Shown piece by piece: positions 8,595-17,616 of a stretch of 64,000 bases of DNA; within the stretch, counting starts at the first letter, position 1; every line of letters starts with the position of its first letter. Source of the stretch: [Actinomadura] parvosata subsp. kistnae. GTDB lineage: Bacteria > Actinomycetota > Actinomycetes > Streptosporangiales > Streptosporangiaceae. A program made the translations under genes and the position numbers. The stretch spans positions 2,219,001 to 2,283,000 of the forward strand of contig NZ_OOHJ01000018.1 in assembly GCF_900323885.1 (NCBI RefSeq), written 5' to 3'. The notes beneath the pieces were generated by a model. It saw only the letters and a program-made list of their open reading frames with translations. It searched no databases and had not been told where the DNA came from.

Positions 8595-10204
8595 AACAGC
8601 CGCAGCGGGTTCGGGATCGGCACCCACCGCATGGCCGCGCCGTCGGCGTCCAGCCAGCGCAGCAGCAGGTTGGCCTTGGCCGGGATGTGCGTGGCGGCCA
8701 GCAGGTCGCGCAGCTCCGGCGGGTCGCCGTACTCCTTGGCCGCCGCCGCGAACACGGCCCTGGCCCGCGTCCACAGCTCGCCGACCAGGCGGGGATGCCG
8801 CTCCGCCACCGCGCCCGCGATCTCGCACAGGTTGTTGGTCAGCAGGCAGTAGACCAGCCGCTCCCACGCCCGTACGCCGCCCAGCACGGGCGCGGTGAGC
8901 CCGGGATGGCGCTCGGCGACCAGCTTGACGCCCTCGTGGTCGCGGAACAGCGCCTGCCCCGGCAGTCCGTGCGCGTCCACCGCGACCAGCACGTTCTGCA
9001 GGTGACATTCGAGCACGACCCCGTGCCTCAAATACGCGTGCAGCACCGGCGGCACCACATGTTCCAAATACCGCTCCCACCACACGAGCGCCCCGTCCTC
9101 GTCCAGGCCGTCGATCGGGTTGCCGGGGAAGCCCTCGCTGATGCCCGCCGCCAGCAGCGCGGTCAGCCCGGGGAGCAGGTGCTCGCCCAGCCCGTCGCGG
9201 ACGATCACGGCCAGCCCCTCACCCCCGTCGCCGCCCAGCCGGGCGCTGCGCCAGCCCCGGTCGCGCAGCACGGCCGGGCGGGGCAGGTGGCACGGCAGGT
9301 CGTCGAAGGCCACGTCCACCAGGGCCGCGACGAGCGAGAGGCGGCGCAGGTCGTGCAGCCACAGGCGGCGGACGTCGTTCGTGATCCGCACGTCGAGGCT
9401 GAACTTGCAGAACAGGTCCGCCTCCGGCAGGTACACCGTGCGGATGGACGCGGTGGCCACCGCCGTGGCGGCGCTGACGCCCGCCTGCCGCAGGCCGGTC
9501 TCGCCCAGCAGTTCGAGCTGCCAGGGGTGGGCGGGCAGCAGGGCCAGGCCGGCGCCCGGCGCGGGGCCGAGGCGGTCCAGCGCGCTCGCGTCCCCGTCCA
9601 CCACCAGGTCGTCCGCCGGTACGGCGAGCAGCGGCAGGGCGAAGCTCGCCCGCGCCTCGGGCGAGTACCGCAGCCACTCCCTGGGCCCGCCGCCGCCCCT
9701 GGCCTTGGGCGCGGGGTGGTAGCGGTGGCCGGCGACGAGGGCCTGCTCGGAGCGCAGGTACGCGTCGGCGGGCGGCACCGTGGCACGCCTGGCCGCCAGC
9801 AGGACGGCCGTGACGTCCCGGCTGTCGAGGATCTCGCCGGGCAGCGCGTCGTTGGCGGCCCCGGTGGCGGCCCGCAGCTCGGCGGCGGTCAGCTCGACGA
9901 GCTCCGGCAGCGGGATCGGCCGCCAGCCGTCGGGGGTGCGCAGGGCGGGCTCGGCGGGAAACCGGGCACCACCGACACGCAGCACATGCCCGGTCGCGGG
10001 CAGCACAAAAAAGCGAGGCTCGGCGGGCGCGAAGGGGCCGGCGGACGCGAAGGGCTCAGCGGACGCGACGGGGCCGGCAGGAGCCGAGGGGTCGGCGGGC
10101 GTGGCGACTTCGCGGAGGAGACAGTTCAGCAGCGCCGTCACCGCAAGGGACTCGGCTTCGAGCCCCGGCCCTGCGGCGGGCAGGAGGCCGTCAGTGAATG
10201 CCAT
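8585..10204 (-). CDS. IucA/IucC-family NRPS-independent siderophore synthetase
   Basis: A 539-residue NIS synthetase that would join a polyamine or amino alcohol to a citrate- or succinate-type carboxylate with ATP. The start at 10204 was chosen because GGTAGGAG lies about 10 bases upstream, whereas the in-frame ATG at 10234 lacks a ribosome site. Family landmarks are LLPAHPWQLELLGE, SIRTVYLPEADLFCKFSLDV and ITNDVRR in the IucA/IucC domain, with an FhuF-like C-terminal part (HGVVLECHLQNVLVAVDAHG). A low-complexity Ala/Pro/Ser/Phe repeat sits near residues 45-75. It is divergent from a second NIS synthetase. Confidence 0.92.
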   Translation of the reverse strand: MAFTDGLLPAAGPGLEAESLAVTALLNCLLREVATPADPSAPAGPVASAEPFASAGPFAPAEPRFFVLPATGHVLRVGGARFPAEPALRTPDGWRPIPLPELVELTAAELRAATGAANDALPGEILDSRDVTAVLLAARRATVPPADAYLRSEQALVAGHRYHPAPKARGGGGPREWLRYSPEARASFALPLLAVPADDLVVDGDASALDRLGPAPGAGLALLPAHPWQLELLGETGLRQAGVSAATAVATASIRTVYLPEADLFCKFSLDVRITNDVRRLWLHDLRRLSLVAALVDVAFDDLPCHLPRPAVLRDRGWRSARLGGDGGEGLAVIVRDGLGEHLLPGLTALLAAGISEGFPGNPIDGLDEDGALVWWERYLEHVVPPVLHAYLRHGVVLECHLQNVLVAVDAHGLPGQALFRDHEGVKLVAERHPGLTAPVLGGVRAWERLVYCLLTNNLCEIAGAVAERHPRLVGELWTRARAVFAAAAKEYGDPPELRDLLAATHIPAKANLLLRWLDADGAAMRWVPIPNPLRLFAP

Positions 10205-10275
10205 GGCGACCCTACTCCTACCCTTTGTCCCCATTGATGCCCACAGAGTAGCTATCAGGCGGGTTTCTGGGAAAG

Positions 10276-11829
10276 ATGAGAGATATGAGGCGTTTAGAGG
10301 GCGAGTTCGCCGCCGAACTGGCTCTCGTCCGGCCCGACCTGTCGGACCGCTACACGGCGGCCCTGCCCGGCGCGCGAGCCGCCGTCCTGGGGCGGCTGTG
10401 GCGAGGGCTCCTGTACGAACCCCTCCCCCGCCTGACCGCCACCGGCCCGTCCCGCGTGTTGCTGGCCGACGGCCGCGAGCTGACGGGCCCGGAGCGGCGG
10501 CCGTACGACCTGCGGGAGGAACCCGAGCTCCGGCTGGCCGGCCGCCCGTACCGCCATCCGGCCGAGCTGCTGGCCGCCCTCGGGCTGCCGGGCTCGGCCC
10601 GCCTCGTGGACGACCTCGACCACAGCGTGGCCTCCATGGCGCTGTCGCGCGCCGGCGCCTCCCCGCGGCCCGGCGACACCGTGGAGGATCACGAGCAGAG
10701 CGTGGTGGACGGGCACCCGTACCATCCGGGCTGCCGCAACCGGCCCGGCGTGTCGGTGGCCGAGCAGCTGGCGTACATGCCCGAGCACCGCCCCACCGTC
10801 GCCCTCGACCTCCTGGCGCTGCCGCTGCGCGAATGCCTGGTCACGGGGCCGTGGCCGGCCTCGCTCGTGGACGGCGACCGGCTGCTGCTGCCCGTGCACC
10901 CGTGGCAGACCCGGCACGTCCTGCCCGCCCTGGGCCTGCGTCCCCACGCGACGGGCGTCGTCCGGGCCCGCCCGCTCATGTCCGTACGCACGCTGGCCCC
11001 GCTCGACGGCGGCCCGCATCTCAAGACCGCCTTCACCACCCGCATGACCTCGGGGATCAGGGACATCTCGCCCGGCTCGGTCCGCGACTGCGTCCCGCTG
11101 TCGGACCTGCTCACCACGCTGGCCGCCAAGTGCGGCGGCACCCTGCGCATCGCCCGCTACCTGGCCGGGGCCGCCGGCCAGGTGGCGGGCCGGCACAGCG
11201 CCGACCTGTCCTGCATGCTTCGCGAGCCCACGGCCGAGCCGGGCACGGTGCTGCCGGTCGCCGCCGTCACCCGCTCCATGGTGAGCGACCCGGCCGCCTG
11301 GCTGGCCGCGTTCGCCCGCCTGGCCCTGACGGACACGCTGGGGCTGCTGGCGCTCGGCGTGGCGCTGGAGGCGCACGGGCAGAACCTGCTGGTGGCGCTG
11401 GGCGCGGACGGCCTGCCGTACCGGCTGGTCTACCGGGATCTGGCCGACGTGCGGATCAGCCCCGCCCGGCTGGCCCGGCACGGGATCGAGGTGCCGCCGG
11501 TCAGCCCCAGGCTGCTCAGCGACGATCCGGCGGTGCTGCACGCCAAGCTGTTCGGCTCGCTGGCCGGCACCACGTTCGGCAGCCTGATCGCGCTGTTCGG
11601 GCAGGGCGACAGGGACGCCGAGGACCGGCTGTGGGAGGTCGTGGCCGCCGCCGCCAGGCGGGCGTTCGCGGCGCTGCCGGACACCCCCGACGTACGGGCG
11701 GCCAGGGGCGCGCTCTTCGGCGCGCGTCTCATGGTCAAGGCCCACCTGGTGGCCCGCCTGGACGGCGCTCCGCCGGGCGACAGCTGGACCGGTCTGCCGA
11801 ATTATCTCGGCGCGCACAGCCACGCGTGA
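10276..11829 (+). CDS. IucA/IucC-family NRPS-independent siderophore synthetase
   Basis: A 517-residue paralogue of the divergent synthetase. HPWQTRHVLPALGL, LMSVRTLAPLDGGPHLKTAF with the conserved Lys, and TTRMTSGIRDISPGSV mark the ATP/carboxylate site; ALEAHGQNLLVALGADG marks the FhuF-like C-terminal domain. GGGAAAG lies just before the ATG. Two NIS enzymes back to back suggest successive condensations in one siderophore, but no transporter, esterase, decarboxylase or clear iron box is seen in the 71-base intergenic gap. Confidence 0.92.
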   Translation: MRDMRRLEGEFAAELALVRPDLSDRYTAALPGARAAVLGRLWRGLLYEPLPRLTATGPSRVLLADGRELTGPERRPYDLREEPELRLAGRPYRHPAELLAALGLPGSARLVDDLDHSVASMALSRAGASPRPGDTVEDHEQSVVDGHPYHPGCRNRPGVSVAEQLAYMPEHRPTVALDLLALPLRECLVTGPWPASLVDGDRLLLPVHPWQTRHVLPALGLRPHATGVVRARPLMSVRTLAPLDGGPHLKTAFTTRMTSGIRDISPGSVRDCVPLSDLLTTLAAKCGGTLRIARYLAGAAGQVAGRHSADLSCMLREPTAEPGTVLPVAAVTRSMVSDPAAWLAAFARLALTDTLGLLALGVALEAHGQNLLVALGADGLPYRLVYRDLADVRISPARLARHGIEVPPVSPRLLSDDPAVLHAKLFGSLAGTTFGSLIALFGQGDRDAEDRLWEVVAAAARRAFAALPDTPDVRAARGALFGARLMVKAHLVARLDGAPPGDSWTGLPNYLGAHSHA

Positions 11830-11941
11830 GCCCAATCTTCTGGCTCTTTGGGCGGTGGAGCGGGAAGATGGGGTTCGAGCCGCAATCTGCCGCGCGCGAC
11901 CGTCCCCGAAGGCGCGCCGACCCAGAGGGAGGGGGCTCGCC

Positions 11942-12709
11942 ATGATGCAGCTGTCCGTACGCCTGGTGCCCGTCGACGACACCACACTGGTGATCGCGCT
12001 GACCGGAGAGCTCGACTCGACGACGAAACCCGTGCTGGCCGCCTTCCTCGACCCGCTGCCGCAGACCACGGTGAAGCACGTGCTGGTGGCCGCGGGCGAT
12101 CTGTGGTTCTGCGACCTCAACGGCCTCGACCTGCTCGCGCGCACCCATCGCGCGCTGCAGGAGAAGGGCGGTCACCTGGCCCTGGCGGAGGTGCAGCCGC
12201 CGCTGCGCCGCCTCATCGCGCTGATGACCGAGCAGTCGGCGGCGACGATCCCGGTGTTCGCCACGATGGCCGAGGCGCTGGCGGCGGCGGGCGTGGAGGC
12301 GTACCAACCGGCCGAGCCGGCGCTGCGGCGCCGCCACCTGCCCCGGCTGCGCACCGTGCCGCGCGCTCCGTCCCCCGTGCGGGCGCAGGCCAGGTCGCGG
12401 CGCGAGCCGGCGCCCGCCCAGGCCGCCCAGGCCGCCCAGGCCGCCCGCCCGAGCGCGGCCGAGATCGAGCTCGACGTGAGCAGCCTGCCGTCGGTCATCT
12501 TCGAGGCGCGCTCGCTGCGCGACCAGGCGCTGCACCAGCAGCAGGCGCTGAACAACCGGCTCACCGCCGCGGCCCAGGCCCGCGCCCGGCTCCTGACGAC
12601 CCGGCGGCGCTGCGACGACAGCCTGATGGCCATGCGCAGCAGCCTGTCGGAAGCCCGCTCGATCCTGACGCTGGCCGAGGCGAGCCAGGAGCGGCCCCAT
12701 CTGTCCTGA
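11942..12709 (+). CDS. STAS-domain protein with C-terminal coiled-coil region
   Basis: A 255-residue protein starting at the ATG after a GAGGGAGGGGG ribosome site. Residues 1-110 form a STAS domain of the anti-sigma-factor antagonist type (LTGELDSTTKPVLAAFL, then DLWFCDLNGLDLLAR). A Pro/Arg/Ala-rich linker follows, including an AQAAQAAQAAR repeat (about 155-170), then a predicted helical segment rich in Gln, Arg and Ala (about 185-250). The usual phosphorylatable Ser/Thr position reads DLNGLD, so switching by phosphorylation is doubtful. It lies just upstream of cheB and a cheR-PAS gene and may belong to the same signalling unit. Confidence 0.85.
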   Translation: MMQLSVRLVPVDDTTLVIALTGELDSTTKPVLAAFLDPLPQTTVKHVLVAAGDLWFCDLNGLDLLARTHRALQEKGGHLALAEVQPPLRRLIALMTEQSAATIPVFATMAEALAAAGVEAYQPAEPALRRRHLPRLRTVPRAPSPVRAQARSRREPAPAQAAQAAQAARPSAAEIELDVSSLPSVIFEARSLRDQALHQQQALNNRLTAAAQARARLLTTRRRCDDSLMAMRSSLSEARSILTLAEASQERPHLS

Positions 12710-12747
12710 GCGCGCATGAGGCCTCTCATCCGGGATAGAGGGGGGAC

Positions 12748-13758
12748 ATGGAGGCTCCAGGACGTGACGTGGTCGTGGTCGCCGCATCGGCGGGCGGCGT
12801 TGAGTCACTGCGGGTCCTGCTGAGCGAGCTGCCGGCGGACCTGCCGGCGGCGGTGCTGGTGGTGCTGCACGTGCCGCCGCAGGGCAGCAGCAGGCTGGCC
12901 GGCATCCTCGACCGGGCCGGGCCGCTCAAGGCGGCCCCCGCCGAGGACCAGGAGATCATCCGTCCTGGCCGCGTGTACGTCGCCCGCCCCGACTTCCACC
13001 TGCTCATGAGCGACGGCATGATCCGGCTGACGCGCGGCCCGCAGCACAACGGGCACCGCCCGGCGGCCGATCCGCTGTTCGTGAGCGCGGCTCTCGACGC
13101 GGGAGCGCGCGTGGCGGCCGTGGTGCTGAGCGGCACCCTGGACGACGGGGCGAGAGGGTGCGAGGCGATCTACAAGCACGGGGGTGCGGTCGCCGTACAG
13201 GATCTTGCGGAGTGCGCGTTTCCCGGCATGCCGCGAGCCGCCATGACGGCGGTGCCGGCCGCGCGGGCCCTGCCCGTGCGCGAGCTGGCCGGGTGGGTCC
13301 TGGAGCAGAGCCGTACCCCTGTGAGTACGGAGGTCCAGGTGTACGACAACGAGATGGAGCGCGAGATCGAGCAGTTCCTGCGCGAGGCGCCGTCCCTGGG
13401 CGAGCCGGAAGGGGAACTGATCGCGTTCAGCTGCCCGGAGTGCAACGGCCCCATCTACGAGCAGAAGAGCGCCACATCCTCCCGGTACGTGTGCCGCGTC
13501 GGCCACGCCTGGTCGCGCGACAGCATGATCAACGCGCAGTCCGACGCCGTCGAGCGCGCCCTGTGGGTGGCCATCCAGCGGCTGGAGGAGCGGCTGCGGG
13601 TGCTGGAGCGCATGCGCCGCTCCGCCGAGGAGCGGGGCCAGGAGCTGTCGCTGCGTTACTTCCACGAGGAGGAGGAACGCACCAGCGAGGCACTGAACAC
13701 CATTCGCATGCTGCAATCGCGCATCGGTCGCAATGGTGACACGCTGCTGGCGGACTGA
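12748..13758 (+). CDS. CheB-type protein-glutamate methylesterase, stand-alone
   Basis: A 336-residue CheB effector domain without a receiver domain. The catalytic Ser lies in VVAASAGGVESL, the His in VLHVPPQGSSRL and the Asp in VVLSGTLDDGARG. After about residue 200 comes an extension with a CxxC pair (FSCPECNGPIYE) and a second Cys (RYVCRVGHAW), a possible zinc site, then helices. This extended form travels with CheR-PAS hybrids rather than with flagellar chemotaxis genes. No chemoreceptor or flagellar gene is nearby. It is followed 28 bases later by cheR-PAS. Confidence 0.9.
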   Translation: MEAPGRDVVVVAASAGGVESLRVLLSELPADLPAAVLVVLHVPPQGSSRLAGILDRAGPLKAAPAEDQEIIRPGRVYVARPDFHLLMSDGMIRLTRGPQHNGHRPAADPLFVSAALDAGARVAAVVLSGTLDDGARGCEAIYKHGGAVAVQDLAECAFPGMPRAAMTAVPAARALPVRELAGWVLEQSRTPVSTEVQVYDNEMEREIEQFLREAPSLGEPEGELIAFSCPECNGPIYEQKSATSSRYVCRVGHAWSRDSMINAQSDAVERALWVAIQRLEERLRVLERMRRSAEERGQELSLRYFHEEEERTSEALNTIRMLQSRIGRNGDTLLAD

Positions 13759-13786
13759 GCAGGGTCGATCGGCGTAGGCTTCCGTT

Positions 13787-15643
13787 GTGACGACAGAGGA
13801 AGAGCGTGAGTTCGACGACCTCCTCCTTCTCCTCAAGGAGACGCGCGGTTTCGACTTCACGGGCTACAAGCGCAACACCTTGATCCGGCGGATCGCCCGC
13901 CGGCTCGAGGCGCTCAAGCTGCACGACTACGGCGAATACCGCGATCTACTGGAGTTGGAGCCTGAGGAGTTCACCCGACTCTTCGACAGTCTCTTGATCA
14001 ATGTCACCAGTTTCTTCAGAGACGCGGCCGCGTGGCAGCGGCTGCGCGAGCTCGTCATCCCCGCCCTGCTCGACCAGAAGCCGGCGGGCCAGCCCATCCG
14101 CATCTGGAGCGCCGGGTGCGCCACCGGCGAGGAGGCCTACACCATCGCCATGGTGCTGGCCGAAGAGCTCGGCATGGACGGGTTCCGCGACCGGGTGAAG
14201 ATCTACGGCACCGACCTCGACGAGAAGGCGCTGCACGTCGCCCGCACGGGCGTCTACAACGACCGGGCGCTCGCCGACGTGCCGATCGACCTGCGCGAGG
14301 CCTACTTCGAGCGGGTCGAGAACGGCTACACCTTCCGCCGCGACCTGCGCCGCCAGCTCATCTTCGGCCGCAACGACCTCACCCACGACGCGCCCATCTC
14401 CCGCGTCGACCTGCTGCTGGCCCGCAACACGCTGATGTACTTCAACACGGAGATGCAGCTCAACATCATCCGGCGCTTCCACTTCGCGCTGTCCGACCCC
14501 GGGTTCCTGTTCCTGGGCAAGGCGGAGATGCTGCTCAACCACAGCGACAAGTTCGAGCCCGTCGACCTGCGCATGCGCCTGTTCAGGAAGATCAGGCCGG
14601 CCAACCACGGAAACCGCGCCCCGTGGTCGGTCACCGGCGCCGCCACCGACCTGGCCTCGCGGCTGCCGACGCTGGCGTCCGTGGCGCTGGCGTCCGGCCC
14701 GGTGGCGCAGCTCGTCGTCGACGTCTCGGGCAACCTGGCGCTGGCCAACTCCAAGGCCGAGGCGCTGTTCAACCTCAACCCGCGCGACGTCGGCCGCCCC
14801 TTCCAGGACCTTGAGGTCTCCTACCGCCCCGTGGAGCTGCGCTCGGTCATCGAGCAGGCCCGCCACGACCTGCGCCCGGTGGAGCTGCAGGACGTCGTCT
14901 GGCACCGCGTCGGGTCGCCGGAGCCCAGCGTCTTCGACGTCTCGGTCGTCCCCCTGCTGGCCTCGGGCAATCTGGTCGGGATGGGTATCCACTTCTACGA
15001 TGTCACGCGCTACCGCAAGCTGCGCGACGAGCTGGAGCAGGCCAACCGGCAGCTCGAGCAGGCCTACGAGGAGCTGCAGTCGCTCAACGAGGAGCTGGAG
15101 ACCACCAACGAGGAGCTCCAGTCCACGAACGAGGAGCTGGAAACCACCAACGAAGAGCTCCAGTCCACCAACGAAGAGCTGGAGACGATGAACGAGGAGC
15201 TCCAGTCCACCAACGACGAGCTCCAGCACATCAACGACGCCCTGACCGCCCGCACCATCGAGCTCGACGAGGTCAACCGGTTCGTCTCCTCGGTGGTGCG
15301 CAGCCTCGGCGACGCCGTGGTGGTGCTCGACGACGACCTGCGCGTGGTGGTCTGGAGCCCGGGCGCCGAGGAGCTGTGGGGGGTGCGCTCCGACGAGGCC
15401 GTGGGCGAGCCGCTGGCCGGGCTCGACATCGGCCTGCCCCTCGACCTGCTCCTGCCGCGCCTGCGCGCCGCGCTCGCCAACGGCACCAACCCGCTGGTGG
15501 AGGTGGAGGGGCTGGTGCTCGACGCGGTCAACCGCCGGGGCCGCCCCGCGCCGCTCACCGTGCAGCTCTCACACCTGCGCACGGAGGACGACACCGTTCA
15601 TGGCCTCATCATGGTGATGAACGTGGTCAACTCCGACGGCTAG
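13787..15643 (+). CDS. CheR methyltransferase-PAS hybrid signalling protein
   Basis: A 618-residue protein with a GTG start. Residues 1-275 are a CheR domain (SLLINVTSFFRDAAAWQRL; the SAM motif IWSAGCATGEEAYTIAMVLA). A PAS-like domain follows (about 300-410), then a Glu-rich coiled coil (about 415-485) made of near-identical heptads of the type TNEELQS/TNEELET, then a second PAS domain (about 500-615). In the family this coiled coil joins sensing to output. With CheB upstream and a STAS protein before it, it probably forms a methylation-based, non-flagellar signalling module. No kinase domain is present. A possible -10 (TAGGCT, 13774-13779) sits just before the start, suggesting a leaderless mRNA. 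Confidence 0.9.
   Translation: MTTEEEREFDDLLLLLKETRGFDFTGYKRNTLIRRIARRLEALKLHDYGEYRDLLELEPEEFTRLFDSLLINVTSFFRDAAAWQRLRELVIPALLDQKPAGQPIRIWSAGCATGEEAYTIAMVLAEELGMDGFRDRVKIYGTDLDEKALHVARTGVYNDRALADVPIDLREAYFERVENGYTFRRDLRRQLIFGRNDLTHDAPISRVDLLLARNTLMYFNTEMQLNIIRRFHFALSDPGFLFLGKAEMLLNHSDKFEPVDLRMRLFRKIRPANHGNRAPWSVTGAATDLASRLPTLASVALASGPVAQLVVDVSGNLALANSKAEALFNLNPRDVGRPFQDLEVSYRPVELRSVIEQARHDLRPVELQDVVWHRVGSPEPSVFDVSVVPLLASGNLVGMGIHFYDVTRYRKLRDELEQANRQLEQAYEELQSLNEELETTNEELQSTNEELETTNEELQSTNEELETMNEELQSTNDELQHINDALTARTIELDEVNRFVSSVVRSLGDAVVVLDDDLRVVVWSPGAEELWGVRSDEAVGEPLAGLDIGLPLDLLLPRLRAALANGTNPLVEVEGLVLDAVNRRGRPAPLTVQLSHLRTEDDTVHGLIMVMNVVNSDG
15069..15231 (+). repeat. coding repeat in cheR-PAS coiled coil
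   Basis: The DNA encoding the coiled coil is a 21-base direct repeat (types GAGGAGCTCCAGTCCACCAA and GAGGAGCTGGAGACCACCAA, alternating as a 42-base higher-order unit), about seven to eight copies. Units keep the reading frame, so copy-number change would lengthen or shorten the helix by one heptad at a time. Confidence 0.8.
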
Positions 15644-15646
15644 GAG

Positions 15647-16576
15647 ATGCGCATGCGTGTGAAACCCCGTCGTTCCTTATTCCTGAGGCTGCTCCTCGTG
15701 CCGGCCCTCGCGGTCGCCGCGTGGGCGCCCGCCGCCGCCGCCGTGGCACAGGACAACGTGATCGTCCTGCCCGGCGCCACCTCCGCCGAGGGCATCGCCG
15801 CCGGGCCGGGCGGCACCTTCTACGCCGGCGACCTGTTCGGCGGCGACATCTTCCGCGGCGACGCCCGGCGCGGCACCGCCGAGCGCTTCATCGACGCGCC
15901 CGACGGGCGCATGGCGGTGGGCATGGTCGCCGATCACCGCCACGGCCTGCTGTTCGTCGCGGGCGGCTTCACCGGCCAGGCGTACGTCTACGACCTGCGT
16001 TCCGGAGTGGAGGTGGCCACGTACCAGCTCGCCGCGCCCGATGCGGGGCTCATCAACGACGCGGCCCTGGGCCGCGACGGCGTGTGGTTCACCAACTCCG
16101 GGCGGGCCGAGCTGTACTTCGTGCCGATCGGCCACAAGGGCCGGCTCGGCCCCGCCCGCACGCTCACGGTCACCGGCCCGGCCGCCGACACCAGCGGCGA
16201 GGTCAACCTCAACGGCATCCAGGTCGCCGGCCGCACCCCCATCGTCGCCCACACCGGCCTCGGCCGGCTCTACACGGTCGATCCCGCCACCGGCGCCAGC
16301 ACGCCCATCGCCGGGGTGGACGTGCCGAGCCCCGACGGCCTCGTCCTGTCCGGCGACCGCCTTTGGGTGGTGAACTCGACCAGCCAGGTCTCCCGCTTCC
16401 GCCTGAGCCACGACCTGTCCGGCGGCGTGCTGGAGAAGACGATCACCAGCCCGCTCTTCGACTTCCCCACCACGGCCGCGCTCATCGACCGTCACCGGCT
16501 CGCGGTGGTCAACGGCCACCTCGGCACGATCCCGCCGACGTCGCCGACGTACGAGGTCATCGTCGTCGAGCCCTAG
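15647..16576 (+). CDS. secreted SMP-30/NHL-like beta-propeller protein
   Basis: A 309-residue exported protein. An Arg-rich n-region and hydrophobic core (LRLLLVPALAVAAWAPAAAAVAQ) give a signal peptide of about 33-36 residues. The mature part has repeated blades (SAEGIAAGPGGTFYAGDLFGG, GLLFVAGGFTGQAYVYDL, NLNGIQVAG, DGLVLSGDRLWVVN) like SMP-30/gluconolactonase or NHL proteins. Substrate and activity are unknown. It starts three bases after cheR-PAS, so it is probably co-transcribed. Its stop codon overlaps that of the convergent LysR gene by three bases. Confidence 0.85.
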   Translation: MRMRVKPRRSLFLRLLLVPALAVAAWAPAAAAVAQDNVIVLPGATSAEGIAAGPGGTFYAGDLFGGDIFRGDARRGTAERFIDAPDGRMAVGMVADHRHGLLFVAGGFTGQAYVYDLRSGVEVATYQLAAPDAGLINDAALGRDGVWFTNSGRAELYFVPIGHKGRLGPARTLTVTGPAADTSGEVNLNGIQVAGRTPIVAHTGLGRLYTVDPATGASTPIAGVDVPSPDGLVLSGDRLWVVNSTSQVSRFRLSHDLSGGVLEKTITSPLFDFPTTAALIDRHRLAVVNGHLGTIPPTSPTYEVIVVEP

Positions 16577-17508
16577 CGGCGTGACGTGGCCCAGGACGGC
16601 ACCCAGGCCGTCCTGGGCGCGCCCGCCAGGCTCCGGAAGTAGTCAATGATCGGCCGGAGCCGGGGGTGCGGGTTCGCCCGTGGCATGAGGAGCGCGTGCG
16701 GGTAGGCGAGCACGGGGTCCACGATCGGGATGCGGCGCAGGTCGTGGCCGGCCGGCCAGGCGAGCCGGTCGCGGGCGCCGACGAGCGTGGCCACGTCACC
16801 CGACTCCGCGAGCGTGTCGAGCAAGGGCTCGATCCCGAAGTTGGGGCCCTCCCCGTCGATGCGCAGGCCGAAGGCGGTGGCGAGCTGGTCGTAGAAGTCG
16901 GCCCACTCGCTGCGCGGCGCGAGGCCCGCGATCCGGATCCGGTGCGGGCGCAGCTGCTCCGGCGTCACCGTACGGGCGGCGGCGAGCGGATGCCCCGGCC
17001 CCACGAGCAGCTCCAAGGGGACGTCGAGCACCCGGGCCATCTCGACGTCGCGGGGCAGCGCGGCCGGGTCGGTGACGGCCCGGAAGGAGGCGTCGACCTC
17101 GCCCGCCCGGACGGCCGCGACCGCCGTCCCGGGGTCACCCGCCTTCAACGCGACCACGTCGAGCTGGATCCCGGGGTTCGAGCGCCAGTAGTCGTGCAGG
17201 ACGACGGCCTGCGCGCTGCGGAAGCCCAGCACGTCGATCCGCAGCAGCCGCGCGTCGGGCCGGACCGCGCCCATGGCGTGCTCGACGCCCGCGACGATGC
17301 CCCGCGCGTGCGGGAGGAACGCCTGGCCGCCGGGCGTCAACTCGACCCCCCGGGCGGTGCGGGTGAACAGGCGCACCTCCAGCTCGCGCTCCAGGGCGGC
17401 GATCCGCTTCGAGACCGCCTGCTGGGTCACGCCCAGCTCGTCGGCCGCGTACTGGAACTGGCCGAGCTCCGCCGCCCGGACGAACGATCGCACCGCTTCC
17501 GTGTCCAC
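16573..17508 (-). CDS. LysR-family transcriptional regulator
   Basis: A 311-residue LysR regulator. The N-terminal winged helix-turn-helix (about residues 1-60: VRSFVRAAELGQFQYAADEL, then VTQQAVSKRIAALERELEVR) precedes a periplasmic-binding-like effector domain. It sits downstream of the sialidase gene on the same strand, separated by a tandem repeat, and may regulate that gene or itself; this is inference. The ligand is unknown. Confidence 0.92.
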   Translation of the reverse strand: MDTEAVRSFVRAAELGQFQYAADELGVTQQAVSKRIAALERELEVRLFTRTARGVELTPGGQAFLPHARGIVAGVEHAMGAVRPDARLLRIDVLGFRSAQAVVLHDYWRSNPGIQLDVVALKAGDPGTAVAAVRAGEVDASFRAVTDPAALPRDVEMARVLDVPLELLVGPGHPLAAARTVTPEQLRPHRIRIAGLAPRSEWADFYDQLATAFGLRIDGEGPNFGIEPLLDTLAESGDVATLVGARDRLAWPAGHDLRRIPIVDPVLAYPHALLMPRANPHPRLRPIIDYFRSLAGAPRTAWVPSWATSRR

Positions 17509-17540
17509 CGCCGCAGCTTACGCGCGCCCAGCCGCCCGGC

Positions 17541-17616
17541 GGCTCCCCCAGCGCCCGGCCGGCCAGTGGCTCCCGGCAGCGCCCGGCCGGCCGTTGGCTC
17601 CCCTCAGCGGGCGGCC
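17541..17616. repeat. tandem repeat, 27-28-bp unit, at the sialidase 3' end
   Basis: Three units begin with GGCTCC at 17541, 17568 and 17596, each followed by a CAGCG and GGCCGGCC core. The third unit contains the sialidase stop codon (TGA on the minus strand, 17606-17604), so the last residues of the protein are encoded by a repeat copy. The remaining units fill the gap to the LysR start. Confidence 0.82.

Noticed and set aside
10205-10275. Iron-responsive (DmdR/IdeR) box between the siderophore genes
   Set aside because: I looked for the TTAGGTTAGGCTAACCTAA type palindrome and found no convincing match in the 71 bases.
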